Positions 9,473 to 18,653 are shown, counted from the first letter of the stretch. The stretch is 64,000 nt of DNA from Flavobacterium sp. TR2 (GCF_025252405.1 NZ_CP104307.1:3224001-3288000); one strand, 5' to 3'. Program-made: numbers and translations. The notes: generated by a model from the letters alone, not told the origin.

Positions 9473-9614
9473 CCGAAATCTATAAATCTTTATAATTTGT
9501 ACTAATTTAAAGTCAGAGACTTTTTAGGAGTTTTTGTTTTTTAGAGAATTAGAAGTAGCGCAAAGTCGGAGACATTTGCGCAGCACTGGTGAGGAAGACT
9601 TCGGGGAGCTGGGG
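9473..9614 (+). repeat. REP element, forward copy C with about 30 bases of transposase 3' end
   Basis: The core is at 9558-9581. The copy starts within sequence matching the last codons of the transposase (ccgaaatctataaat...tttgtacta), showing that gene end and REP were copied as one unit. The stop-codon region differs by a single base (actaa for actag). Confidence 0.75.
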
Positions 9615-9798
9615 AAATTGAGAAAGCTGATAATCCAATAGTAAATGTGTTAGATCCGAAATCTATAAATCTTTATAATTTGTACTAGTTTAAAGTCGGA
9701 GACTTTTTAGAAGTTTTTGTTTTTTAGAGAATTAGAAGTGGCGCAAAGTCGGAGACATTTGCGTAGCACTGGTAAGGAAGACTTCGGGGAGCTGGGGG
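9613..9798 (+). repeat. REP element, forward copy D with about 75 bases of transposase 3' end
   Basis: The core is at 9741-9764 and has one changed base in the right arm (gcgt). The unit begins ggaaattgagaaagctgat, which repeats 9211-9229 inside the transposase gene, and continues to the copied stop at 9687-9689. Confidence 0.78.
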
Positions 9799-9936
9799 GT
9801 CTATAAATCTTTATAATTTGTACTAGTTTAAAGTCAGAGACTTTTTAGGAGTTTTTGTTTTTTAGAGAATTAGAAGTGGCGCAAAGTCGGAGACATTTGC
9901 GCAGCACTGGTGAGGAAGACTTCGGGGAGCTCTGGG
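9799..9936 (+). repeat. REP element, forward copy E with about 27 bases of transposase 3' end
   Basis: The core is at 9879-9902. It starts gtctataaatctttataat, again the transposase end. The tail ends gagctctggg just before the small gene at 9960. Confidence 0.75.
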
Positions 9937-9959
9937 TTAATTAAATTTGGTAAATAATT

Positions 9960-10328
9960 ATGTTAGAAAAAATCACATCCGAGTACGCAAAATTTCCTGA
10001 TAGTTTTATAGAAAAAGTAAATTTTACTCCTATTTCAAAAACATCAGAGAGTATTATAGAAATTATTTTGAGTTGTTTTAACATAAAAAAGGGGAATAAA
10101 AAGGAAATAATAAAATTAATTTTAAAAAAAATCGAAATTTTGAAATTCAATCAATTCAATGATAATCCGAGTTTATTCTTAGATGAAATTTATATTAATA
10201 ATGAAAATGATTTAATAACAATTGATTTTTTTCCAATCGATCATTTCGATTACTTAGAAGAAAATCCCAATTCAGCGTTTATAATAAAATGTAAAGAGAT
10301 AAGTTATGAGGTATTGTTGAGCGAGTAG
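9960..10328 (+). CDS. Small protein of unknown function inside the REP locus
   Basis: A 122-residue frame from an ATG 24 bases after the last forward REP copy. It starts MLEKITSEYAKFPDSFIEK and is very rich in Ile, Asn, Lys and Glu, with no signal peptide or membrane helix. It is unrelated by eye to the protein at 7789 but of the same size and in the same setting: forward REP in front, inverted REP copy U5 directly behind its stop. I do not recognise a family. An immunity-like or antitoxin-like role would fit its size and orphan position, but nothing proves it. Confidence 0.62.
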   Translation: MLEKITSEYAKFPDSFIEKVNFTPISKTSESIIEIILSCFNIKKGNKKEIIKLILKKIEILKFNQFNDNPSLFLDEIYINNENDLITIDFFPIDHFDYLEENPNSAFIIKCKEISYEVLLSE

Positions 10329-10335
10329 TTGTTCT

Positions 10336-10465
10336 TCTCGCTCTGCAAAGAGTTCCAAACTGGAATTAAAAAGCTGCGCAAATGTCTCCGACTTTGCGCA
10401 TTTTTTTTTGGTCTTAGAAACTATAAACCCGATAAAAGTCTCCGACTTTTTACGATTACTTCTAA
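10336..10465 (-). repeat. REP element, inverted copy U5
   Basis: The core palindrome is at 10376-10399, a full-length inverted copy with both flanks. It closes the REP locus on the right, 36 bases before the stop of the TPR gene on the other strand. Confidence 0.78.
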
Positions 10466-10500
10466 AAAAATAAATTAAGGAAAAATTACTAAAAGTCAGT

Positions 10501-12225
10501 TCATTCCAAAATACTAGAAGAACCCTTAATCTCAAAATCGGCATATTGCCACGCATTGTCAAAAGAGGTTTTAATTTGCAAAGCCTCTTTTTCTTTTTTC
10601 TGAAAAGTTAAAGCATTATAAAGTCCGATTAGGGCGAAGCCGTTTTTTGGGAGCGTCTGTAAATCTTGTTTGTATACTTTTTCTGCTTCGGCGTATTTTC
10701 CTGCTTTGATTAAAACAGCTCCTAAATAATGTCTAACGGAGAAAAACCAATCTGGTGGTTCGTTGTAATTTAATTGATCTTCAATTGCTATAGCTTTGTT
10801 TAAAAGAACAATAGCTTTATCTAAATTATTTTTTTTAGCTTCAACTCCTGCTGAAAGTACATTAGTAGCAATCTGTACAAGATCGTATGTGGTATTGATA
10901 TTCCAAATGGTAACGTCTTTTAAAGTTTTGTCTTTGGCTAATTCTTTGAGAGAAGCAAGCTGTTTTTCGGCATTGGCAATATCATTTTTTCCGAGATATG
11001 CTATTCCTCTTGCATAATGCCAAATTGCATTTGGATAAACGAGATCTTTGTCGGGTTTGGGAATCGCCATAATTTTATCCCACATTGAGAATTTTACGGC
11101 TATATAATACGGAATGCTGTAATAATGCTGTAGAGTTCCCCAGCCAGCTTCACGCATAATTTTGGGCGACATATGCTTCTGCAATATTTGTGCAGATTCC
11201 CAAGCCAATTTTGAATTTCCTTCTAAAGCAGCCGTTGCTACCAAAAAATGATAATTGTGCGGATAATAGGCGAGAGGATAAGCGCCTTGTGCATTGCAGG
11301 CGGTGGAATACAAACTATCAATTCGGACAGCTTCAATGTTAGAAAGTGTGCCTTCGTGATAATCTCCTGTGCGAATGTAAATATGAGAAGGTATATGCAC
11401 CAAATGTCCCGATCCTGGAACTAAAGTTTCTAATAATTTTGCGCTTTTGAGTCCGTTTTCTGGATGTGGAGAAGCTTCTACAGCATGGACTAAAAAATGA
11501 TGGGCACCGGGATGTTTGGGATTCTTTTTAATTAATTCGTTTAAAACAGCCAATATTTGTGGTGTCCATTTTTTGAGCACTTCGGTATCTTTTTCATATA
11601 AATCCCAAGGATGCAGATTCATTAAAGATTCGGCATAGAGTGCACCAACATCAGGATCAGAAGAAAACTTAAAGTAGACTTTTTTCATGGCTGCGGCATA
11701 AGCTGTATCCAATGGTTTTCTGTCCGCAGGAGGATTTTTAGCATAACGCACCGACAAAGCATCAATCATCGCAACTTCTTTTGGAGAACATTTCGCAGAA
11801 AGTTTTTTGGCTTTTTGAACCGCATCATAAGCACGCTGAAAATTATCTTCTTCCATTCCGGCATTATAATTCGGGCCCAAAACATACGCAAATCCCCAAT
11901 ATGCCATGGCGCAATTTGGATCTAAACGGCTGGCTTCATAAAACGATCTCGCAGCTTCAGCATGATTAAATCCATAGGCAAGCATCATTCCTTGGTTGAA
12001 ATATTCTTGCGCTTCGGGATTATTGGTCGTAATTTTAAAATTCACTCCATCAAGACCTTTAAACTTTGGCGCTTTTTTGTTTTGGGTGTACCAATCTTTA
12101 TCGTTCGTTTTCGGGATATAGCACCCTTGCGAAGCGCTGACTTTAACTGTTTTGGGTTCTGTGTTTTTTTCTTTACAGCAAACAAAAAGAAGAAAAACCG
12201 CGATTAGAAAGTAATTATATTTCAT
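10501..12225 (-). CDS. TPR-repeat lipoprotein
   Basis: A 574-residue protein starting at the ATG at 12225; a TTG six bases earlier is less likely. The signal peptide MKYNYFLIAVFLLFVC ends at a tandem Cys16-Cys17, a lipoprotein attachment site. Tetratricopeptide-type helical repeats are visible near residues 65-115 (AQEYFNQGMMLAYGFNHAEA, ASRLDPNCAMAYWGFAYVLG) and again at the C-terminus (AEKVYKQDLQTLPKNGFALI). In between are several His-rich segments (HPGAHHFLVHAVEASPHPEN). Proteins of this build occur widely in Bacteroidota without an assigned reaction. It is probably a periplasmic or surface scaffold. It lies alone, downstream of the pentose-phosphate genes on the same strand. Confidence 0.82.
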   Translation of the reverse strand: MKYNYFLIAVFLLFVCCKEKNTEPKTVKVSASQGCYIPKTNDKDWYTQNKKAPKFKGLDGVNFKITTNNPEAQEYFNQGMMLAYGFNHAEAARSFYEASRLDPNCAMAYWGFAYVLGPNYNAGMEEDNFQRAYDAVQKAKKLSAKCSPKEVAMIDALSVRYAKNPPADRKPLDTAYAAAMKKVYFKFSSDPDVGALYAESLMNLHPWDLYEKDTEVLKKWTPQILAVLNELIKKNPKHPGAHHFLVHAVEASPHPENGLKSAKLLETLVPGSGHLVHIPSHIYIRTGDYHEGTLSNIEAVRIDSLYSTACNAQGAYPLAYYPHNYHFLVATAALEGNSKLAWESAQILQKHMSPKIMREAGWGTLQHYYSIPYYIAVKFSMWDKIMAIPKPDKDLVYPNAIWHYARGIAYLGKNDIANAEKQLASLKELAKDKTLKDVTIWNINTTYDLVQIATNVLSAGVEAKKNNLDKAIVLLNKAIAIEDQLNYNEPPDWFFSVRHYLGAVLIKAGKYAEAEKVYKQDLQTLPKNGFALIGLYNALTFQKKEKEALQIKTSFDNAWQYADFEIKGSSSILE

Positions 12226-12483
12226 CACCAAATAGATTTGAAATTATATAATCAGTGTAAAAGCTCGAAAGGAGAAAAATGATGCTTGTATTATAATGAT
12301 TTGATACGGAGAGTATTAAACAAAATTAAATAAAAAAGAAATAAGTTTATGTAATTATTTGTTATTCAGTATTTTGTAGTCTGTTTTGATTTGCTTTGAG
12401 TGTATAGTTCTCCGAAGATTTCGCAGATTCAGCAGATTTTTTAATTACAATATCTGCCAAATCTGCGAGAGAAACAAAGAGGA
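12226..12483. repeat. Intergenic stretch with an AAATCTGC-type hairpin repeat
   Basis: Bases 12425-12470 contain gcagattcagcagatt facing ctgccaaatctgcgag, an imperfect inverted repeat. The same pattern is seen at 18.58-18.65, 20.37-20.46, 33.82-33.85 and 35.02-35.10 kb. Nothing else is recognised here. Confidence 0.45.
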
Positions 12484-12522
12484 AAAAAAAATAAGGCCTA
12501 CACTTTTCAGCATAGACCTTGT
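12484..12522 (-). terminator. Probable terminator after pgl
   Basis: An imperfect stem (aaggcctac with the tagacctt side, 12494-12522) is followed on the minus strand by a T run (12484-12491), 24 bases past the pgl stop. Confidence 0.5.
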
Positions 12523-12545
12523 ATTGTGTAAAACAAAACAATTTC

Positions 12546-13262
12546 TTAGTTTGTTCCTGCAGCGACTTTATCTACTAAAAACAATAATTCGCCAGAAACA
12601 GGTTTAATCAATTGCATTGGATAGAGCGTCGGATTGTATTCGCCAGTTGTCACTTCTTTCAAAGCGTGAACTTTTTTCTCTCCAAAAGCAACCACTACAA
12701 TTTTTTCTGCTTTATTGATTAATGGTGCCGTAAGCGTGATGCGATGCATTTTTTGCGGAGCTAAATAATAGGCATCAACCCATTTGGTCTGTTCTTGCAG
12801 AACTGGTTCGCCTGGAAAAAGAGAAGCTGTGTGTCCGTCGTCTCCCATTCCTAATAAAATCAGATCAAATTTGCCTTCTTCGCCTAAAACAGTTCTGATA
12901 GACTTTTCGTATTCAGCTGCATAATTTTCAGGTGTAACGTCATCTTTGTACATTTCAAAAATGTTTTCCTTAGGGATAGGAACGTGGCTCAATAAGGTTG
13001 AATAAGACATTTTAGCATTACTCAAATCATCATTTAATGGAACCCATCTTTCATCACCCCAAAAAATATAAACTTTACTCCAGTCTATTTTGTTTTTGTA
13101 AGCGTCAGAAGCCAATAATTTGTAGATTCCCGCAGGAGAAGAACCTCCTGTAAGAACCGCTGTAAATTTGCCTTTTGCGGCAATAGCTTTTTGTGCAGAA
13201 TCGACAAAAATTTCTGCAGCGGCACTATTAATTTCTTCTGTATTATTGTGTATCTGTATCAT
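12546..13262 (-). CDS. pgl: 6-phosphogluconolactonase
   Basis: This 238-residue enzyme hydrolyses 6-phosphogluconolactone to 6-phosphogluconate, the second step of the oxidative pentose-phosphate route. The family signatures are all present: LTGGSSPAGIYKLL near residue 37, FWGDERWVP near 67, and LGMGDDGHTASLFPG near 130-145. The length is normal. Its start overlaps the end of zwf by 20 bases, which implies translational coupling. It is the last gene of the gnd-zwf-pgl operon. Confidence 0.95.
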   Translation of the reverse strand: MIQIHNNTEEINSAAAEIFVDSAQKAIAAKGKFTAVLTGGSSPAGIYKLLASDAYKNKIDWSKVYIFWGDERWVPLNDDLSNAKMSYSTLLSHVPIPKENIFEMYKDDVTPENYAAEYEKSIRTVLGEEGKFDLILLGMGDDGHTASLFPGEPVLQEQTKWVDAYYLAPQKMHRITLTAPLINKAEKIVVVAFGEKKVHALKEVTTGEYNPTLYPMQLIKPVSGELLFLVDKVAAGTN

Positions 13263-14775
13263 TTAAAATTTCTTCTTTTGTTTGTGTATTCGGAATCCAT
13301 TTGTGGCCTTGTCTTGCCAGTAATTCGTCGGCTTCTTCAGGTCCCCAGCTTCCTGCTTTGTAATTTGGGAAATTGGTTGGAGGCGTGGTTTTCCAAACCT
13401 GTTGAATCGTATCGATAGCGTCCCAAGCTTCTTCCACCTGATCCCAGCGCATGAATAGGGTCGGATCTCCTGCCAAAGCATCGGCAATTAATGTTTCGTA
13501 AGCTTCTGGAGACATGGTTGAACAGGCAAAATAGTCAAAAACCATTTCAGCTGGACGTAAGGCTAGCGAAAGTCCCGGTTTTTTGGTCATAAACTGCAGT
13601 TTAATGTCCATTGCAGGCTGAATATTGATAATTAGTCGGTTTGGTGTCATGCCTTCTTTTCCATAAGAAAATGAAGAGTGCGGCACTGGCTTAAACTGAA
13701 TAATGATCGAAGATTGTTTTTCTTCCATTCTTTTTCCAGAACGCAGATAGAACGGAATTCCCTGCCATCTCCAGTTGTCCAGATAAATCTTCATAGCCAC
13801 GTAAGTTTCAGTGTTAGAATCTGGTGCGATGCCTTTATCTTGGCGGTAACCTGGAACAGGAACTCCCTTTATTTCGCCTGCACCGTATTGGCCTCTCACG
13901 ATATAATGATCGACTTCTTCTGGTTTAATACGACGAATTGACTTTAAAACATCTGCTTTACGATTACGAATGTCGTCTGCGTTTAGTGATGCAGGCGCTT
14001 CCATAGCGGTCATGCATAAAATCTGCAGCAAGTGATTCTGAATCATATCTTTTAATGCTCCGACACCTTCATAGAATCCGCCGCGTTCTTCAACTCCAAC
14101 TTCTTCCGCCACGGTAATTTGGACAAAATCAATAAAATTACGGCTCCACAATGGCTCAAACATCGAATTTCCAAAACGGAAAGCTAGAATATTCTGAACG
14201 GTTTCTTTTCCTAAATAGTGGTCGATTCTATAAATCTGCTCTTCTTTGAAAGTCTGAGAAAGCATTTCGTTCAATTCAATTGCAGAGGCTTTATCGTAAC
14301 CAAACGGCTTTTCAATAATGATGCGATCTTGTTTCGGATTTGCGGCAAGTCCAATTTTTTTGATATTGTTTGAAATTGTCGAAATAAAAGAGGGCGTAAT
14401 CGAAAGATAGAAAAGGCGGTTAGCGCGCTCGCCAAAAGCCAGATCAAAATTATTGATTTTTTCGTTTAATCCGATGTACGATTCTTCCTTGTCAATATCG
14501 AGACTGTGGTAGGTGATGTGCGAAAGAAACTTTTCTGTTTCTGGATCTGCAATTCCTTTTTTTCTTGAAAAAAGATTCAGGTTATCTAAAACATAACTGC
14601 GAAAATCTTCATTGGTTTTTTCTGCCCTTCCGAGAGCAATAATCTGAAACTTTTCAGACATACGTCCATCAAGGTACAGATTTTGAAAAGCGGGAAAGAG
14701 TTTTCTCTTTGCCAAGTCTCCGGTTCCTCCAAAAATAACAATGATTGTTGGATTCTTTAGTTTATTTTTAGTCAT
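13243..14775 (-). CDS. zwf: Glucose-6-phosphate 1-dehydrogenase
   Basis: A 510-residue enzyme that oxidises glucose-6-phosphate with NAD(P)+ to start the oxidative pentose-phosphate route. The coenzyme fold is seen in IFGGTGDLAKRKLFPAF (residues 14-30), the conserved EKPFGYD follows, and the substrate-binding/catalytic motif RIDHYLGKE carries His186. The length is typical. It lies 30 bases after gnd and overlaps pgl, so the three enzymes are made together. The cytoplasmic NADPH supply would serve biosynthesis and oxidative-stress defence. Confidence 0.97.
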   Translation of the reverse strand: MTKNKLKNPTIIVIFGGTGDLAKRKLFPAFQNLYLDGRMSEKFQIIALGRAEKTNEDFRSYVLDNLNLFSRKKGIADPETEKFLSHITYHSLDIDKEESYIGLNEKINNFDLAFGERANRLFYLSITPSFISTISNNIKKIGLAANPKQDRIIIEKPFGYDKASAIELNEMLSQTFKEEQIYRIDHYLGKETVQNILAFRFGNSMFEPLWSRNFIDFVQITVAEEVGVEERGGFYEGVGALKDMIQNHLLQILCMTAMEAPASLNADDIRNRKADVLKSIRRIKPEEVDHYIVRGQYGAGEIKGVPVPGYRQDKGIAPDSNTETYVAMKIYLDNWRWQGIPFYLRSGKRMEEKQSSIIIQFKPVPHSSFSYGKEGMTPNRLIINIQPAMDIKLQFMTKKPGLSLALRPAEMVFDYFACSTMSPEAYETLIADALAGDPTLFMRWDQVEEAWDAIDTIQQVWKTTPPTNFPNYKAGSWGPEEADELLARQGHKWIPNTQTKEEILNDTDTQ

Positions 14776-14805
14776 TGTGTGGTTTAGTTGTGTTGTTTTA
14801 AGTTG

Positions 14806-16215
14806 TTATTCAGCCCATTGTGTATGGAAAACGCCTTCTTTGTCGATACGCTCGTAAGTATGCGCTCCAAAATAATCACGCTGTGCCTGAATTAAATTGG
14901 TTGGGAGATTAGCAGAACGGTAAGCGTCAAAATAAGCAAGCGAGTTCATTAACCCTGCAACAGGCAATCCTTTTTGAACTGCAAACTGAATCACCGCTCT
15001 CATTCCTGATTGGTTTTCTGTTAATTTTGAAGCGATTCCGCCATCTAAAAGCAAGTTTGGCAAATCTGATTTTGCAACATACGCTTTTCTAAAATCTTCT
15101 AAAATTGTAGCACGAATGATGCATCCTCCGCGCCAGATTTTAGCAACCGTTTCTAGATTTAATCCGTAATTGTATTCTTTAGAAGCCGTGTGAAGCTGTG
15201 CTAAACCTTGAGCATAAGTCACGACGATAGAAAAATACAAAGCCGATTTTAAAGCTGCAATTGCTTCGCTTTGAGGAATATTTGATTCGGCTGAGTTCCA
15301 AACTAATTTTTTGGCAGCTTCAATTCTTTCAGGTTTAGTTTTAGACATATCGCGCATATTAACCGCTGCGTCAATAGTTGGAACTGGAACTTGTAAATCC
15401 ATTGCATTTTGCGAAGTCCATTTTCCTGTACCTTTAGATCTTGCCCAATCTGAGATTTTGTTGATTAATTGCGTTCCGTCTTCATCTTTCTGTTTTAAAA
15501 TGTTTCCGGTAATTTCAATCAAATACGATCTTAAATCATCGGTTTGATTCCATTCGGCAAAAGTTTTTTGAATCGTTTCGTCATCCAAGTTATAACCTCT
15601 TTTCATCAAGTCATAAATCTCAGAGATCAGTTGCATGATTCCGTATTCAATTCCGTTGTGAACCATTTTTACATAGTTTCCAGCAGAACCGTTTCCTAAA
15701 TATTCAACGCAAGGTTCTCCATCTACTTTTGCAGCAATTGCTTCAAAAATAGGACGCAGTCTTTCATACGCTTTTTGATCTCCACCTGGCATCATAGCAG
15801 GACCAAAACGAGCCCCTTTTTCTCCGCCCGAAATTCCCATCCCAAAGAAGTGGATTCCTTTTTCAGAAAGCTCTAAAAATCTTCTGTCTGTATCAGTAAA
15901 ATAAGTGTTTCCGCCATCAATTATAATGTCTCCTTTATCTAAGTGAGGCAATAAACTTGCAATAGCGCTGTCAACCGGTTTTCCAGCAGGAACTAATAGC
16001 ATAATCGCTCTTGGCTGCTGAATAAGCTCAACAAAATGCTTTACATCTGTCGTAGCTTCAATAGTGTGATTTGCATCGGCTTCTTGTTGAAGAGAATTGA
16101 CTTTTTCGGTGTCTAAGTCTAAACCAGCAGCCGCAAAGTTATGGCTGGCGATATTTAAAAGTAAGTTACGGCCCATTACACCGAGTCCTACAATTCCAAA
16201 ATCAAATTTGCTCAT
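14806..16215 (-). CDS. gnd: 6-phosphogluconate dehydrogenase, decarboxylating
   Basis: A 469-residue enzyme converting 6-phosphogluconate to ribulose-5-phosphate with NADPH formation. I use the ATG at 16215 (MSKFDFGIVGLG) rather than a TTG nine bases earlier. Visible are the Rossmann motif GLGVMG near residues 9-14, the family signature ISGGEKGARFGPAMMPGG near 125, and the catalytic-lysine segment NYVKMVHNGIEYG near 180-192. The length fits the dimeric gnd form. It is the first gene of the operon, so the order here is steps 3, 1 and 2 of the pathway. Confidence 0.96.
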   Translation of the reverse strand: MSKFDFGIVGLGVMGRNLLLNIASHNFAAAGLDLDTEKVNSLQQEADANHTIEATTDVKHFVELIQQPRAIMLLVPAGKPVDSAIASLLPHLDKGDIIIDGGNTYFTDTDRRFLELSEKGIHFFGMGISGGEKGARFGPAMMPGGDQKAYERLRPIFEAIAAKVDGEPCVEYLGNGSAGNYVKMVHNGIEYGIMQLISEIYDLMKRGYNLDDETIQKTFAEWNQTDDLRSYLIEITGNILKQKDEDGTQLINKISDWARSKGTGKWTSQNAMDLQVPVPTIDAAVNMRDMSKTKPERIEAAKKLVWNSAESNIPQSEAIAALKSALYFSIVVTYAQGLAQLHTASKEYNYGLNLETVAKIWRGGCIIRATILEDFRKAYVAKSDLPNLLLDGGIASKLTENQSGMRAVIQFAVQKGLPVAGLMNSLAYFDAYRSANLPTNLIQAQRDYFGAHTYERIDKEGVFHTQWAE

Positions 16216-16562
16216 AGTTTTCAATTAACTAAATTATTAGAAGAAATGTTTTAGCAGCAAAAAGTAAGAGAAAGTATGGTAATTCTTTTTCATTCAATGT
16301 TTTGCAGCAAAACAATGGTTATTTTAATCTTACATTTCAAAATGTAGAGCGCTAAGTTAGAGAAAAATGCTGAAAAATGAGGGGTGAAATAGTTCACTTT
16401 TGGTCTTTATTGTGATACTTTTTTATGTGTAAAAAACACGCTTATTATTGCTGTTTTTCAACTAAATCGTTGTAATACTGCTAATGTCATTTGTGAATAC
16501 TTTTATTAGAAGCAGCTTCATGTTAGTAAGAAAAAAGAAGTAAAAAAGTATAAAAATGTTTA
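16216..16562. other. Divergent intergenic region, left part
   Basis: This must hold the promoter of the gnd-zwf-pgl operon, but I could not find a clean TAnnTTTG box on the minus strand; the nearest is a version with one extra base at about 16.34 kb. No other structure was seen. Confidence 0.35.
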
Positions 16563-16591
16563 TTGAAAATATAGGAATTGAGGTATTTTTG
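16563..16591 (+). promoter_or_regulatory. Promoter of the STN/surface-repeat gene
   Basis: TTG (16563-16565), an 18-base spacer and TATTTTTG (16584-16591) match the Bacteroidota housekeeping promoter TTG-N17-19-TAnnTTTG. The start codon is 58 bases downstream. Confidence 0.65.
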
Positions 16592-16649
16592 AAAACTCAA
16601 TCATTGGATCCAAAGTTTAATTCATTAAATTATCATATCCCTTTTTTAT

Positions 16650-18410
16650 ATGCCAAGTAACACAAAGCTTGTTTTTACAGTCATTTTCTTTATCATTTCG
16701 AGCGTCTTTTTTAAAGGAAATGCGCAATCAATATTAGAAAACGAAATATCTGTTCGTGCAGACAAGAAACCATTAGGCAGTGTTTTGGACTTAATGGAAG
16801 AAAAGGGAAGTTTTAGATTTGCTTATTATGGCAAACTGGCGGTAAAAGATAGTATCGTTAGCATTCATGCTGATAATACTACTATAAAAGGAGTTTTAGA
16901 TCAGTTGCTAGGTGCCAAATATGAATTTAAAGAATCGCCAGGATATATTATTGTGCGTTATGCTCCTTTAGAATTGGCTCTTGTATTAGAGAAAAATACC
17001 GTTATGAGTGACGGACAGCAAATTGTAGTCGGTTATATTATCGATACAAAAACGAACAACCGCCTTGAGAATGTTAGTGTATTGGAGAAAAATGCACTGC
17101 TGTCTACATTGACCAATAAAGATGGTTTTTTTGAACTTCGATTAAAAAATGCACCCCAAGCCATAGAACTGACAGCAGTTAAGGAGAATTATAAAACGGT
17201 GTCGATGGTGTTTCTTTCTGAAATTAAAATCCAGATGGGAGACAAAAAGAATAAAACAGATTATATCGATGGCGATTTTTCTGCCATTGAAAGATCAGGA
17301 ATTGGGCGCTTCTTTATTTCTTCCAAACAAAAAATACAATCGCTCAATCTGGGTGGATTTATTTCTCAAGTTCCCGTGCAGGCTTCTCTAATTCCGAGTA
17401 TCAGTACACGAGGAATGCTGAATACTCAAATTGTCAATAATTTTTCTTTAAATATTTTGGGAGGCTATAATGCAGGAGTTCGCGGATTAGAAATGGCTGG
17501 GCTTTATAATATTAACCGTATGAATGTCGATGCGCTTCAAATGGCTGGAATATTTAATACTGTGGGAGGTTCTGTAAACGGAATTCAGTTAGCTGGAATC
17601 TATAATAATGTTTTTGGCAATTTAAGAGGATTGCAGATAAGCGGTATTCATAATAGTGTGAAAGGCTCGCAAATTGGATTGCAAATGAGCGGTATTTACA
17701 ACAACGTCTATAAAGATTCAAAAGGGCTTCAAATTACAGGAATTAGCAACACTGTAAAGGGCTCACAAAACGGATTACAGTTTTCAGGGATTTGCAATAT
17801 TGGAAAAGACACAGTGCGCGGTGCTCAAATTACTGGACTTTTTAATTATGCAAAAGAATTAGAAGGAGTCCAATTTGGATTAGTCAACATTACAGATTCG
17901 CCATCTGGTTACAGTTTTGGTTTACTAAACTTTAAAAAAGGCGGTTATAAAAAAATCAGTATTACAAGCAATGAAATTTCAGATATAAATCTTGCGGTAA
18001 AAACGGGAGATAATAAAATGTATACGATTTTGATGGCGGGAAGAAGCGATCGAAAAGACGAAGAAAAGCTATTTTCTTTTGGAATTGGTCTAGGCAAGAA
18101 CATTTCTTTAGGGAAACGCTTCACTTTTAATCCCGAATTTAGCACGCAGTATCTTTATTTAGGAAATTGGGATATCTATAATTCCTTATCTAAATTTGAC
18201 TCTTCCTTTTCTTTTCAATTGTGTAAAGGCGTAGCAATTTCAGCAGGCCCTTCTTTGAATTTTTATTGGTCTGAGAAACAAGATAAGTACGGTAACGCAA
18301 ACACTTCTACATTTGTTCAGGATCGCACCAAGAATTATACTGTAATTAAAAACAACAGCAAAGATATTCTGGGATGGATAGGCTGGAGTTTTGGATTGAC
18401 TTTTTTCTAG
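16650..18410 (+). CDS. Secreted protein with STN domain, carboxypeptidase-regulatory-like domain and 16-residue surface repeats
   Basis: This 586-residue protein has a signal peptide to about residue 25 (ending GNAQ). Residues about 30-110 look like an STN (secretin/TonB short N-terminal) domain, and 123-200 like a CarboxypepD-regulatory-like beta sandwich (VVGYIIDTKTNNRLENVSV). Residues about 278-410 hold roughly eight tandem 16-residue repeats of the form LQxSGIxNxVxxxxxG, as in LA_2272-type surface repeats. The C-terminus is aromatic and ends in FF, like outer-membrane beta strands. STN domains normally belong to TonB receptors, but no plug or full barrel is present. The role is unknown; an outer-membrane or surface location is inferred. 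Confidence 0.8.
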   Translation: MPSNTKLVFTVIFFIISSVFFKGNAQSILENEISVRADKKPLGSVLDLMEEKGSFRFAYYGKLAVKDSIVSIHADNTTIKGVLDQLLGAKYEFKESPGYIIVRYAPLELALVLEKNTVMSDGQQIVVGYIIDTKTNNRLENVSVLEKNALLSTLTNKDGFFELRLKNAPQAIELTAVKENYKTVSMVFLSEIKIQMGDKKNKTDYIDGDFSAIERSGIGRFFISSKQKIQSLNLGGFISQVPVQASLIPSISTRGMLNTQIVNNFSLNILGGYNAGVRGLEMAGLYNINRMNVDALQMAGIFNTVGGSVNGIQLAGIYNNVFGNLRGLQISGIHNSVKGSQIGLQMSGIYNNVYKDSKGLQITGISNTVKGSQNGLQFSGICNIGKDTVRGAQITGLFNYAKELEGVQFGLVNITDSPSGYSFGLLNFKKGGYKKISITSNEISDINLAVKTGDNKMYTILMAGRSDRKDEEKLFSFGIGLGKNISLGKRFTFNPEFSTQYLYLGNWDIYNSLSKFDSSFSFQLCKGVAISAGPSLNFYWSEKQDKYGNANTSTFVQDRTKNYTVIKNNSKDILGWIGWSFGLTFF

Positions 18411-18653
18411 GAATTTCCCGAGGCTTCGGGATAGATTTTTTTAACCCGTAAAGAGAATAAAAAAATAAACTAGTTTCTAACGCATAGTAACTATGTGAAT
18501 TAATGTAAGTGAAACGCCTTTTATACAGAATCTGCATCTATGTTTCTATGTATTTAAAACAGTTTTAGCGTCTCTCTTTTTTTTCTGGCAGATTCAGCTG
18601 ATAAAGCAGTTTTTTTGATTTGTATAATATGCAAAATCTGCGGGAGACTATTT
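18411..18653. repeat. CATAG-type and AAATCTGC-type repeats
   Basis: Bases 18454-18560 repeat the CATAG element of 2.3-2.5 kb, including aaactagtttctaac and aagtgaaacgcctt. Bases 18585-18650 carry the AAATCTGC hairpin. The two families sit side by side between converging genes. Confidence 0.55.

Noticed and set aside
7632..10465. A CRISPR array
   Set aside because: Repeat units are long, palindromic, in both orientations and separated by genes; there are no uniform spacers and no cas genes.
13263..13487. Open frames of 60-130 codons opposite or out of frame within zwf, the RND pumps, susC and other large genes
   Set aside because: They are shadows of strongly supported coding regions and show no independent signals.
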